Positions 1-5,379 of a stretch of DNA of 5,379 nucleotides are shown piece after piece. The notes beneath the pieces were generated by a model, which was not told the DNA's origin, did no database searches, and saw nothing but the letters and a program-made list of their open reading frames with translations. Where the stretch lies: NCBI GenBank assembly GCA_022848835.1, contig JAJISG010000054.1, positions 1 through 5,379 of the forward strand, written 5' to 3'. The DNA is from Thermoplasmatota archaeon. GTDB lineage: Archaea > Thermoplasmatota > Thermoplasmata > RBG-16-68-12 > JAJISG01. The translations under genes were made by a program, and so were the position numbers. How positions within the stretch are numbered: the stretch's first letter is position 1; every line of letters starts with the position of its first letter.

Positions 1-2695
1 CCTCCAACTTGTCCACGTTGGGCCCACCACCTTGAGCGAAATCGGGCTTGCCACCACCTTGAGCGAAATCGGGCTTGCCACCGCCTTTACCTCCAAGGAG
101 CGCTGCGGCCTTTTCGATCACTGAGGATACGTCTACCGGCACGTCCTCGCTCCTGCCGACTATGAGGCTGGCTGATCCATCTCGGGCCCCCAGGACACAG
201 ACCACCTTGGGCTGACTAAGCAGCTCTTTCGCCAGTGAGAGCAGCTCCTTCATGCCGCCCTTCTGAGTGTCAACCACGAACCTGAATCCTCCCACCCCCT
301 CAGAGGAGGCCAGCAACTCCTTCGCCCTCCCCGATGTCTCCATCGCCCTCAACCGCTCCACCTCCTTTGAGAACTCCTTCCATTCCCCCAACAACCTCTG
401 AACCGCCTGGGGCAACTTCTCAGGCCTCGTCCTGAGGATACTGCTTGCCTTCTGGATCGTCCTCTCCCTATCTTGGAAGTACTCCAGTGCAGCCTCCCCC
501 GCTACGTACTCCAGGCGGACGACACCGTCCTGAATCCTCCGGCTCCTGAGAAGCTTGATGAGCCCTACCTCCCCGGTCCTGAAGAGGTGAGTGCCTCCAC
601 AGGCTTCGGCGTCGAACTCTTCGATGTCCACCACACGGATCATCTTCCCCGGTATGGAACCACCCTGGTAGAGGACAAAGCCGTGTTTGGACTCTGCGGT
701 CTCCCGTCTCTCGAAGTCCTGATGTACACGTCTGTCCTCCATCACTATTCGATTGGCAAGACCCTCGATGGCCCTAATCTCCTCATCAGTCAGCTTCGCG
801 TAGTGAGTGATGTCAAGCGTCGCACGCCTCTCGGACTTGTGGGCACCTGCCTGCCAGATGTGCCGGCCCAAGACGGCTCTCGACGCCCCGTTGACGATAT
901 GGGTGGCCGTGTGATGCCTGGTGAGCCTCATGCGTCGTTCCCTGTCCACTCGGCAAGTGGTTCGCTCACCCGGTGGCAGATCACCGCTCCCCTCAACCCT
1001 GTGGAGGACAACCCCTCCCAGGATCTGGACATCCACAACTTTCAGGTCTCCTATTGAGCCCCTATCGGCCTCCTGCCCTCCTCCTTCTGGGTAGAAGTAG
1101 GTCTCATCGAGGATGATCTGACCCTTGAAGGTTCCGATCACCTTCGCCTTGAATGTGAGCTTCCTAGGGTTATCGTAGTAGGAGAGTTTCGTGGCTGGGT
1201 AGCCCTGGGGCATCTCTGGTGCGGCCCCCCGGGCCTCCTCGGGCTGCAGGTGTCTCTCTGCAACCCGTGAGAAGAAGTCGTCAGGAATCTCCACAGTATT
1301 CCTGGCGAACTCTTGGACCACCTCAGGCACCAGGCCGTGGGAGTCATAGAGCTCCACCAGGTCTTCCACGCCGAGTCCGCCATTGTCCGTAGCTATCTTA
1401 TCCTCCAGGCCCGCAACCACCCTCCTCCCCTTCTTCAGGGTCTCTCGATACCTCCCCTCCTCGACACTCACCAGCTTGAGGATCTCCTCCTCCGACTCCT
1501 CCAGCTCTGGAAAGTCGGCGGAGAAATGCTGGATCTGCATGGTGAGGATCTCTGGGAGGTTGAGCTCCATCTCGAGGCGGTCCAGGGCCCGGAGCGCACG
1601 CCGGACGAGGAGTCGGGCGAAGTATCCCTCCTTGACATTGGAAGGGACGACACCATCGCTCAGCACGAAGGCCAGGGCCCGGGCGTGATCGCAGATCGAG
1701 TAGATATCCTCCAGGGGCTGAGTCTTTTCAAGGAGCTCCTCCAGGCCGATGCCGACCCTCTCCGCCACTCGCTGTCGCAGTTTGCGGACATCGCCGTGGG
1801 TCTCAACCTTCATCCCTCCGGCCACCTTGCTGTACTCCGCCTGGATCGCAGGATCGCTCTCGATGGATGCCGCTTCCTTGAGGGCATCCAGCACCTCTTC
1901 GAAGACGGCCTCATAGGCGGATGGCGATGCCTGGGAAACCCAGGTCAGCCTTTCGAGGCCGTATCCCGTGTCGACCACCTGACAATCCATTGGCTTCCGC
2001 CCCTCGCCCTCACCCCAGTACATCATGAAAACGAGAGTGGCAAGCTCGGTTCCCTCCGCCGTCACTTCGAAGCAAGGCCCGCTGTTACCACCGCCCTCCC
2101 ACCACGATTCCACATACCTAATCCTCTCCGCCCCGATGCCAAGCTCCTGCGTCATGAACTCTTGGCAGAGGCTCGTGGTCCTCTCCTTGAAGTAGATGGG
2201 CCTGTCCTCGTAGTTGAAGACGTGGTGGGCCATCATCTCGAAGAGGGTGAAGTGCTGCCCCGTCCTGCCGACGTTGTCGATGTCGTTGAAGCGAACGCAG
2301 GGCTGCGATATCACCAGCGGGTTAGCAGGGGGTTCCGCCATCCCTCGGATGACCCAGGGTTGGAAGGGGTAGACGGAGGCTTGGGTGTAGAATACATCGT
2401 CACGCCACCGGGCGACGACGGGATACCGCTTGACGCGTGCGTGATCCCTCTCCTCGAAGAAGCGCTGAAAGGTCTCCCGCATCTCAGAGAGCTTCAGCCT
2501 CTTCGCCATGGGAGAGTTGGCTATGAAGAGGTACTCCTGACAGGGCGTCTCCCCACAGTTATCGTGGTCGCCCTGAGACCAGTAGAAGCGGCTACACGTG
2601 GGACACTGCCGCCTGGTGAAGCCGTTGTCCAGGAAGAAACTGAGCTCGTAGTCACTGCGCATCTTGCGGAAATAAGCGGTCCCCATATTAATCAT
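1..2695 (-). CDS. alaS: Alanyl-tRNA synthetase, archaeal type (3' end cut by the window edge)
   Basis: Charges tRNA-Ala with alanine in the cytoplasm and hydrolyses mischarged Ser/Gly-tRNA-Ala. The minus strand is open from ATG 2695 through base 1 (898 codons, no stop). Numbering from 2695: a Cys4 knuckle typical of archaeal AlaS (C31, C34, C47, C52); class II core with RFNDIDNVGRTGQHFTLFE (about 135-153) and motif 3 GYGLERL (about 244-250); editing-domain zinc ligands HTATH (H595, H599) and CGGTH (C699, H703), all intact; then a helical linker and the C-Ala domain with its Gly-rich stretch at about 868-891. Archaeal AlaS proteins are usually around 900 residues, so probably only a few tens are missing. 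ATG 2695 is the first start after an in-frame stop at 2761-2759; ATG 2686 is an equal alternative. Neither has a clear SD. The start lies 22 bases after the DHH gene, suggesting cotranscription. The oddity is a duplicated GGGKPDFAQ motif near the left edge. Confidence 0.97.
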   Translation of the reverse strand, partial: MINMGTAYFRKMRSDYELSFFLDNGFTRRQCPTCSRFYWSQGDHDNCGETPCQEYLFIANSPMAKRLKLSEMRETFQRFFEERDHARVKRYPVVARWRDDVFYTQASVYPFQPWVIRGMAEPPANPLVISQPCVRFNDIDNVGRTGQHFTLFEMMAHHVFNYEDRPIYFKERTTSLCQEFMTQELGIGAERIRYVESWWEGGGNSGPCFEVTAEGTELATLVFMMYWGEGEGRKPMDCQVVDTGYGLERLTWVSQASPSAYEAVFEEVLDALKEAASIESDPAIQAEYSKVAGGMKVETHGDVRKLRQRVAERVGIGLEELLEKTQPLEDIYSICDHARALAFVLSDGVVPSNVKEGYFARLLVRRALRALDRLEMELNLPEILTMQIQHFSADFPELEESEEEILKLVSVEEGRYRETLKKGRRVVAGLEDKIATDNGGLGVEDLVELYDSHGLVPEVVQEFARNTVEIPDDFFSRVAERHLQPEEARGAAPEMPQGYPATKLSYYDNPRKLTFKAKVIGTFKGQIILDETYFYPEGGGQEADRGSIGDLKVVDVQILGGVVLHRVEGSGDLPPGERTTCRVDRERRMRLTRHHTATHIVNGASRAVLGRHIWQAGAHKSERRATLDITHYAKLTDEEIRAIEGLANRIVMEDRRVHQDFERRETAESKHGFVLYQGGSIPGKMIRVVDIEEFDAEACGGTHLFRTGEVGLIKLLRSRRIQDGVVRLEYVAGEAALEYFQDRERTIQKASSILRTRPEKLPQAVQRLLGEWKEFSKEVERLRAMETSGRAKELLASSEGVGGFRFVVDTQKGGMKELLSLAKELLSQPKVVCVLGARDGSASLIVGRSEDVPVDVSSVIEKAAALLGGKGGGKPDFAQGGGKPDFAQGGGPNVDKLE
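24..77 (-). repeat. Perfect 27-base tandem duplication inside alaS
   Basis: Bases 24-50 and 51-77 are identical over all 27 positions. Bases 78-85 (ccaccgcc) match the start of the unit (ccaccacc) with one mismatch. In the AlaS frame the unit adds one extra GGGKPDFAQ nonapeptide, giving two copies in a row followed by GGGP. Identity at synonymous positions suggests a recent slippage or unequal-recombination event between the flanking GGTGGTGG-like sequences. An assembly artefact is possible but not needed to explain it. Confidence 0.95.
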
Positions 2696-2717
2696 CTTAC
2701 GGCTGGGTCCGGGAATG

Positions 2718-4151
2718 TCAGCCTTCCAGCTGTTCTCGGACCAGATCGTCCACGAGCCTCAGGAACTCCTCCTCAGAGCCCTTCGGTATCGTGGCCCCCG
2801 CGGCGATGTTGTGGCCCCCACCTTCCCCATCGACCGAGGCCGCGGCCTTCCTGAGGACCTCCGCCAGATCCAGGCCCTTCGCCAGGAGCTTCCTGGGCGC
2901 TCGTGCGCTTACCTTCACGCCATCCTCAGAGTTCGCGAAGGCGATGAGTGGCATCCCTGGTCTAGCATCTCCAGATCCCAAGACCATCCCCGCGGCGATG
3001 CCTACCACTGTATCCCTTATGCGGTCCCCGCCGTGGAAGAACTGGATGTTGTCCAGGGTCTCAAGGCCAACGTCCCGAACCACGTACAGGGAGTCCACGA
3101 TGTATTTCCTGTGTCCCTTCAGAAGCTCGAGGGCCTTCTTATAGTAGGCCTCCCGATCACCGCGACAGACCTGGTATCCTACATCGCCCGCCTCGTAGCG
3201 TCCGCAAGCGTTCAGAAGGGTAGCGAACTCCTTGGCGTCGTGCAGTGGACTGCCCTCGGGTTCCTTGGCCAGCAGGTAGACCTCGCCCACGAGCCTGCGG
3301 ACCAGCTTGTGTCCGTAGCCCTTCTCCAGCAGCAGCGTGACGAGTTCGGAGACCACCCTCCTCCTCTCGAAGGGGGCTAGGTCGATCCACCTCCTCCATC
3401 TATCCTCCTCTTTGAGGTCGACTCCCAACTCCAGGAAGAAGACGATGCAGGCCTCTTGATCTTCAGTGAGATGTGGGAGAGGGGGATCGTTGGCGTACTG
3501 GAGCAGCTTGAAGATAGGCCTCGTCTCTCGACCAAAGAGCCGGAGGTCTCGAATCACTTGGAGGACGTCGGCGTTGACGGCATCCTCCACGACCTGTCGG
3601 TTCAAGCCTACGAGGCGTCCCTGGGCTCTATCCTGAAGGTCCCCCACGGCGCCAACGACGCCGAGGGCGGCCAGGTTGGTATTGGCATGGCTGAGCTCCC
3701 TGGCCACAAGGTAAGCGCAGCCCGAGCTGCTTATCTCTGTGGCCCCATCAAGGCCGACCAGGTGGGGGTTCACCTGGATCATCTCTGAGGTGGCGTAGGC
3801 GAGGAGGTCCTGCCGTCTCTCCTTTGAGACCGGTACCATCGAGGGCACGTGGTGATCCGTAATTATGCCCCGCATATCGGCTAAGAGGTGATACAGGCCG
3901 CTTCCCAGGTCCGTGAACCACGCCACCTCCGGCGCGCTATCCCTTATCTGCTCCACAGTGCTGGAGTCCAGCTTCTTCAGGAAGTGAACTTCGTGCTCGA
4001 GGTCCATTCTCTCCAGGGCCAAGGAGGCGATGGTTCCGGAGGTTATCCCATCGGGATCGATGTGGCTGTAGATGTCTATCCTGGATGCGTCCTTGATGAG
4101 GTGAGCGGCCTCCCGGGCAAGACGTAGCACGCGTATGCATGCTACGCGCAT
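2718..4151 (-). CDS. Archaeal RecJ-like DHH/DHHA1 phosphoesterase (GAN/HAN-type nuclease)
   Basis: A 477-residue predicted metal-dependent single-strand nuclease. The DHH domain shows SHIDPDG (29-35; H30, D32, D34), D81 in TDLGSG, the signature DHH at 99-101, and D171 in GAVGD. A helical middle region of about 180-330 includes FGRETRPIFKLLQYANDPPLP. The C-terminal DHHA1 domain carries VSARAP (414-419) and GGGHNIAAGATIP (444-456). All expected Mn-binding residues are present. Length and layout match archaeal RecJ-like proteins such as GAN, which binds GINS in the replisome, and HAN, which partners Hef. Which subgroup this belongs to, and whether it degrades DNA or RNA, cannot be read from the sequence. 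ATG 4151 is the first ATG, GTG or TTG after the in-frame stop; GTG at codon 8 is an alternative. No SD precedes it. It sits between a small unknown gene (84-base gap) and alaS (22-base gap). Confidence 0.93.
   Translation of the reverse strand: MRVACIRVLRLAREAAHLIKDASRIDIYSHIDPDGITSGTIASLALERMDLEHEVHFLKKLDSSTVEQIRDSAPEVAWFTDLGSGLYHLLADMRGIITDHHVPSMVPVSKERRQDLLAYATSEMIQVNPHLVGLDGATEISSSGCAYLVARELSHANTNLAALGVVGAVGDLQDRAQGRLVGLNRQVVEDAVNADVLQVIRDLRLFGRETRPIFKLLQYANDPPLPHLTEDQEACIVFFLELGVDLKEEDRWRRWIDLAPFERRRVVSELVTLLLEKGYGHKLVRRLVGEVYLLAKEPEGSPLHDAKEFATLLNACGRYEAGDVGYQVCRGDREAYYKKALELLKGHRKYIVDSLYVVRDVGLETLDNIQFFHGGDRIRDTVVGIAAGMVLGSGDARPGMPLIAFANSEDGVKVSARAPRKLLAKGLDLAEVLRKAAASVDGEGGGHNIAAGATIPKGSEEEFLRLVDDLVREQLEG
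4124..4147. repeat. Two overlapping inverted repeats at the DHH gene start
   Basis: GTAGCA (4124-4129) pairs with TGCTAC (4140-4145), and GCGTA (4131-4135) pairs with TACGC (4143-4147), so the two hairpins exclude each other. Together they cover codons 2-10 of the DHH gene. They could influence initiation, or they may be a chance result of a short run of ACGCGT, ATGCAT and GCATGC palindromes. Confidence 0.4.
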
Positions 4152-4235
4152 TAGATAAGGCTTGCAGAGGATCGGTGAAAGTGTCCGTAGGAGGTGCAGT
4201 TGGTCTTACGTGTAGCCGACTCGCTGAATCCATAT

Positions 4236-4517
4236 CTACCACGTCCTGTGGAGGACATTGATCCGCCCCAATTCCTCAACTAGGGAGGAGGAGAGAGATT
4301 CAGGTAGCATGAGAACGGACTGTCCCAGGTAGACAATGCCATACCTGTGGATATAGCCTTCACAGTTGCATGTTGCCACCCTGTCTCGCGTCTCCTTCGA
4401 TACCTTTCTTCCGAAGACCAGCCTGTTCACCCTCGCCCTGTCCGTGATCCTCGGTTGGCGGAGGTCCCACGACACAATCACTGGTTTCTTCCCTCTGATT
4501 TGCAGGACTCCTCTCAT
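4236..4517 (-). CDS. Small protein of unknown function, first gene of the minus-strand cluster
   Basis: A 93-residue ORF if it starts at ATG 4517. I cannot assign it to a named family. The core pattern is a short hydrophobic strand (PVIVSWDLRQP, 12-22), a basic segment (RVNRLVFGRKV, 29-39), a CNC pair (50-52), and a strand-turn-strand with GYIHRYGIVYLGQSVLMLPE, ending in a helix (SLVEELGRI). From memory this resembles small archaeal proteins of about 80-110 residues built as VSYDLS...RFNR.LFG, which I know only as uncharacterised. No signal peptide or membrane segment is visible. GTG 4481 (81 residues, beginning MIVSWDL) may be the true start: it has a GAGGG 9 bases upstream and fits the TATA-like element at 4521-4540 better, since ATG 4517 would lie upstream of the expected transcription start. 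Plus-strand ORFs over this stretch look non-protein-like. Confidence 0.68.
   Translation of the reverse strand: MRGVLQIRGKKPVIVSWDLRQPRITDRARVNRLVFGRKVSKETRDRVATCNCEGYIHRYGIVYLGQSVLMLPESLSSSLVEELGRINVLHRTW
4491..4495 (-). promoter_or_regulatory. Possible ribosome binding site for the GTG 4481 start
   Basis: The minus strand reads GAGGG, then nine bases, then GTG at 4481. GAGG pairs with the archaeal anti-SD CACCTCC. The spacing is slightly long. It matters because it supports a start 12 codons after ATG 4517, with the protein beginning at its first core strand. Confidence 0.35.
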
Positions 4518-4520
4518 CGG

Positions 4521-4540
4521 TTGGCCTTATGTAAAGCCAA
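4521..4540. promoter_or_regulatory. Near-palindromic TATA-like element, possible two-way promoter
   Basis: TTGGCCTTATGTAAAGCCAA is an imperfect palindrome: the two 10-base halves match at 8 positions in inverted orientation. Its centre is AT-rich (CTTATGTAAA, or TTTACATAAG on the other strand), in an otherwise GC-rich spacer between divergent genes. At the usual archaeal spacing of about 25 bases it would start plus-strand RNA near 4556, just before the SD at 4559, and minus-strand RNA near 4506, before the GAGGG at 4495. There is no good BRE on either side. It could instead be an operator or a chance match. Confidence 0.35.
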
Positions 4541-4558
4541 CTGCTCGAAGCGATGTGG

Positions 4559-4565
4559 GGAGGTG
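4559..4565 (+). promoter_or_regulatory. Strong Shine-Dalgarno sequence (GGAGGTG)
   Basis: GGAGGTG is a seven-base perfect complement of the archaeal 16S 3' end. It is followed after seven bases (GGCGAGA) by GTG at 4573. It is the best SD I found before any start in this window, yet it precedes only a 21-codon ORF and not the HAD start, which is 69 bases further on. Confidence 0.5.
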
Positions 4566-4572
4566 GGCGAGA

Positions 4573-4638
4573 GTGAAAGTGGATGCCTGCAGGCTGCCTA
4601 AACGCTTATTCGCCCTCCTCGCCATGCGGTCGGGATGA
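4573..4638 (+). CDS. Putative 21-residue leader peptide coupled to the HAD gene
   Basis: GTG 4573 opens a 21-codon frame encoding a basic peptide with a short hydrophobic centre (KRLFALLAM). Its TGA (4636-4638) overlaps the HAD ATG (4635-4637) as ATGA, the usual arrangement for termination-reinitiation coupling. The HAD gene lacks an SD of its own, so ribosomes loaded at GGAGGTG could reach it through this ORF. There is no run of one amino-acid codon, so a classical attenuator is not suggested. The same frame is open far upstream over the antisense of the small gene, which weakens the case. The rival model is leaderless transcription of the HAD gene from an element near 4605. Confidence 0.38.
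   Translation: MKVDACRLPKRLFALLAMRSG
4599..4610 (+). promoter_or_regulatory. Possible TATA element for leaderless HAD transcription
   Basis: CTAAACGCTTATT (from 4598) is the last AT-rich patch before the HAD ATG. The centre of CTTATT is about 27 bases from ATG 4635, which is the spacing expected for a leaderless archaeal transcript, and TAAAC could act as a weak BRE. The match to consensus is modest. It competes with the leader-peptide model. Confidence 0.25.
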
Positions 4639-5309
4639 GGGCTGTTTTCCTCGATTCGGGGGGTGTCATCACCCGCCTCCTTGTTCCGAAGCCTGACGTC
4701 TTCATACAGGCTTGTCACCAGAGTGGTATCGAGCTTTTGAAGGAGAGTGCATGGACTGCATTCAGGACTGCGGACGCCCTGCTGGACGCGCAACAGGAGC
4801 TGCTCCTCTCGGACTATCCTCGATTCCGAACTGAGTACATGGATACTCTTCGGAGGGATACGGGTCTGGGTGAACGTCTGGATGATGTATATGAGGACTA
4901 TCTGACCCTCCTTCAGTCGCCTCACGTCCGAGACCTATATGATGACGCCCTTCCCGCCATCACGGTGGTTAAGGACGCCGGCCTGAAGCTAGGTGTACTC
5001 TCCAATGCCTCACGTGAACTCATATCCCTGCTTCTGCAACTAGGCGTCGCCCCTTATTTCGATGCCATCATCGTCTCCCAGCTTGTGGGATACGAGAAGC
5101 CCCAGAGGGAGATTTTCACGCATGCCCTGGAGGCCCTAGATGCCTCCCCCGAAGAGTCGGTGCACGTGGGCGACAGCTATCACCACGACTACCTAGGGGC
5201 GTCAAGGTCGGGTTTGATGGCCTACCTCCTGGATAGGAGCGGCTCCTCTCGGGTTGGTATACCGAAACTGAGGAGTTTGCGGGACCTGCCGTCCGCCCTC
5301 AACCTGTAA
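4635..5309 (+). CDS. HAD-superfamily hydrolase, subclass I, variant motif I
   Basis: A 224-residue soluble protein with the complete HAD order. Motif I is AVFLDSGGVI with nucleophile D7; a helical C1 cap occupies about 15-90; motif II is LSNAS (S123, N124); motif III is K155 in GYEKP; motif IV is HVGDSYHHDYLGA (D180, D185). This predicts phosphatase-like chemistry through an aspartyl-phosphate intermediate, or dehalogenase-like chemistry. The substrate cannot be inferred. The second motif I Asp, the general acid/base in most HAD phosphatases, is Gly at position 9. Comparable DxGG or DxGN variants exist in some active HAD proteins, so this does not prove inactivity. The start is well placed, because strand 1 begins at residue 2. 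There is no SD; the ATG overlaps the stop of the small upstream ORF. It is transcribed divergently from the DHH/alaS directon. Confidence 0.93.
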   Translation: MRAVFLDSGGVITRLLVPKPDVFIQACHQSGIELLKESAWTAFRTADALLDAQQELLLSDYPRFRTEYMDTLRRDTGLGERLDDVYEDYLTLLQSPHVRDLYDDALPAITVVKDAGLKLGVLSNASRELISLLLQLGVAPYFDAIIVSQLVGYEKPQREIFTHALEALDASPEESVHVGDSYHHDYLGASRSGLMAYLLDRSGSSRVGIPKLRSLRDLPSALNL

Positions 5310-5341
5310 TGTCTATCTAGAATGCCAGCCTAGAAGGCGGG

Positions 5342-5379
5342 ATGGCCGCCCGAGAGGATGAGGAGATCAGGGAGATTCT
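5342..5379 (+). CDS. Start of a further gene, cut by the window edge
   Basis: ATG 5342 opens a frame of 12 codons to the window end, reading MAAREDEEIREI. The two earlier ATGs after the HAD stop (5309 and 5322) close within a few codons. CTATCTAG at 5313-5320 lies about 26 bases upstream and could be a TATA element for a leaderless transcript. An acidic helix followed by EEIREI recalls the N-terminus of small CoA-binding (Rossmann) proteins, but 12 residues are far too few to assign a function. Confidence 0.4.
   Translation, partial: MAAREDEEIREI

Noticed and set aside
24..85. Tandem repeat as a CRISPR or mobile-element trace
   Set aside because: The units abut without spacers, are exactly nine codons long and keep the AlaS frame, so this is a coding duplication.
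1313..2854. Long plus-strand frame of 513 codons opposite alaS, and a shorter one at 473-1057
   Set aside because: Both are codon-aligned antisense to alaS. They stay open because alaS hardly uses TTA, CTA or TCA codons there. The minus strand has clear AlaS motifs throughout, while the plus translations show no recognisable domain.
2715..4127. Plus-strand frames at 2715-3380, 3456-3788 and 3888-4127
   Set aside because: These are in the same codon-aligned antisense phase to the DHH gene, which carries all its catalytic motifs. They are codon-bias shadows.
4190..4196. GGAGGTG on the plus strand in the gap between the small gene and the DHH gene
   Set aside because: The next possible start, TTG 4200, is only three bases away, and the GTG at 4210 hits a stop at once. 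Both genes around it are on the minus strand.
4152..4235. The 84-base gap searched for a tRNA, small RNA or missed gene
   Set aside because: There is no cloverleaf, no T-rich terminator, no clear TATA box and no start codon in frame with the DHH gene.
4585..4594. Perfect palindrome GCCTGCAGGC in the divergent spacer
   Set aside because: It is short and GC-rich, has no flanking symmetry and no T-run. Alone it does not support an operator or terminator.
4347..4638. Plus-strand frames of 84 and 90 codons over the small minus-strand gene
   Set aside because: Their translations look unlike a folded protein. Only the final 21 codons of the 4366-4638 frame, behind the GGAGGTG, are kept as a possible leader ORF.
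4527..4925. Minus-strand frame of 132 codons over the spacer and the HAD N-terminus
   Set aside because: It lies antisense to an intact HAD gene, has no domain signal and would cover the divergent promoter region.

Overview
The window looks archaeal. The largest gene is an archaeal-type alanyl-tRNA synthetase with a Cys4 knuckle near its N-terminus. Next to it is a DHH/DHHA1 phosphoesterase of the archaeal RecJ-like (GAN/HAN) type. Several starts have no Shine-Dalgarno (SD) sequence and AT-rich TATA-like elements at leaderless spacing. By eye the DNA is GC-rich, with heavy use of AGG, GAG and CTC/CTG codons. I cannot name the phylum with confidence; an uncultured Thermoproteota-like lineage is a guess.

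The left four fifths is one minus-strand directon, read from right to left: a small 93-residue (or 81-residue) protein of unknown function (4517-4236), the RecJ-like DHH phosphoesterase (4151-2718), and alaS (2695 to beyond base 1). The gap between the DHH gene and alaS is only 22 bases, so they are probably cotranscribed. alaS is cut by the left edge, but nearly all of it is present: 898 codons, with the aminoacylation motifs, editing-site zinc ligands and C-terminal glycine-rich motif all visible.

A 117-base divergent spacer (4518-4634) separates this directon from a plus-strand HAD-family hydrolase (4635-5309). The spacer holds a near-palindromic TATA-like element. It also holds a strong SD (GGAGGTG) placed before a 21-codon ORF whose stop overlaps the HAD start as ATGA. 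A further plus-strand gene seems to start at 5342 and runs off the right edge.

Two observations deserve most attention. The first is a perfect in-frame 27-base tandem duplication of the conserved Gly-rich C-Ala motif of AlaS. The second is the possible leader peptide and two-way promoter between the small gene and the HAD gene. I saw no mobile element, CRISPR array or RNA gene, and I cannot claim a new defence or other large system here. No gene-free stretch exceeds about 120 bases.
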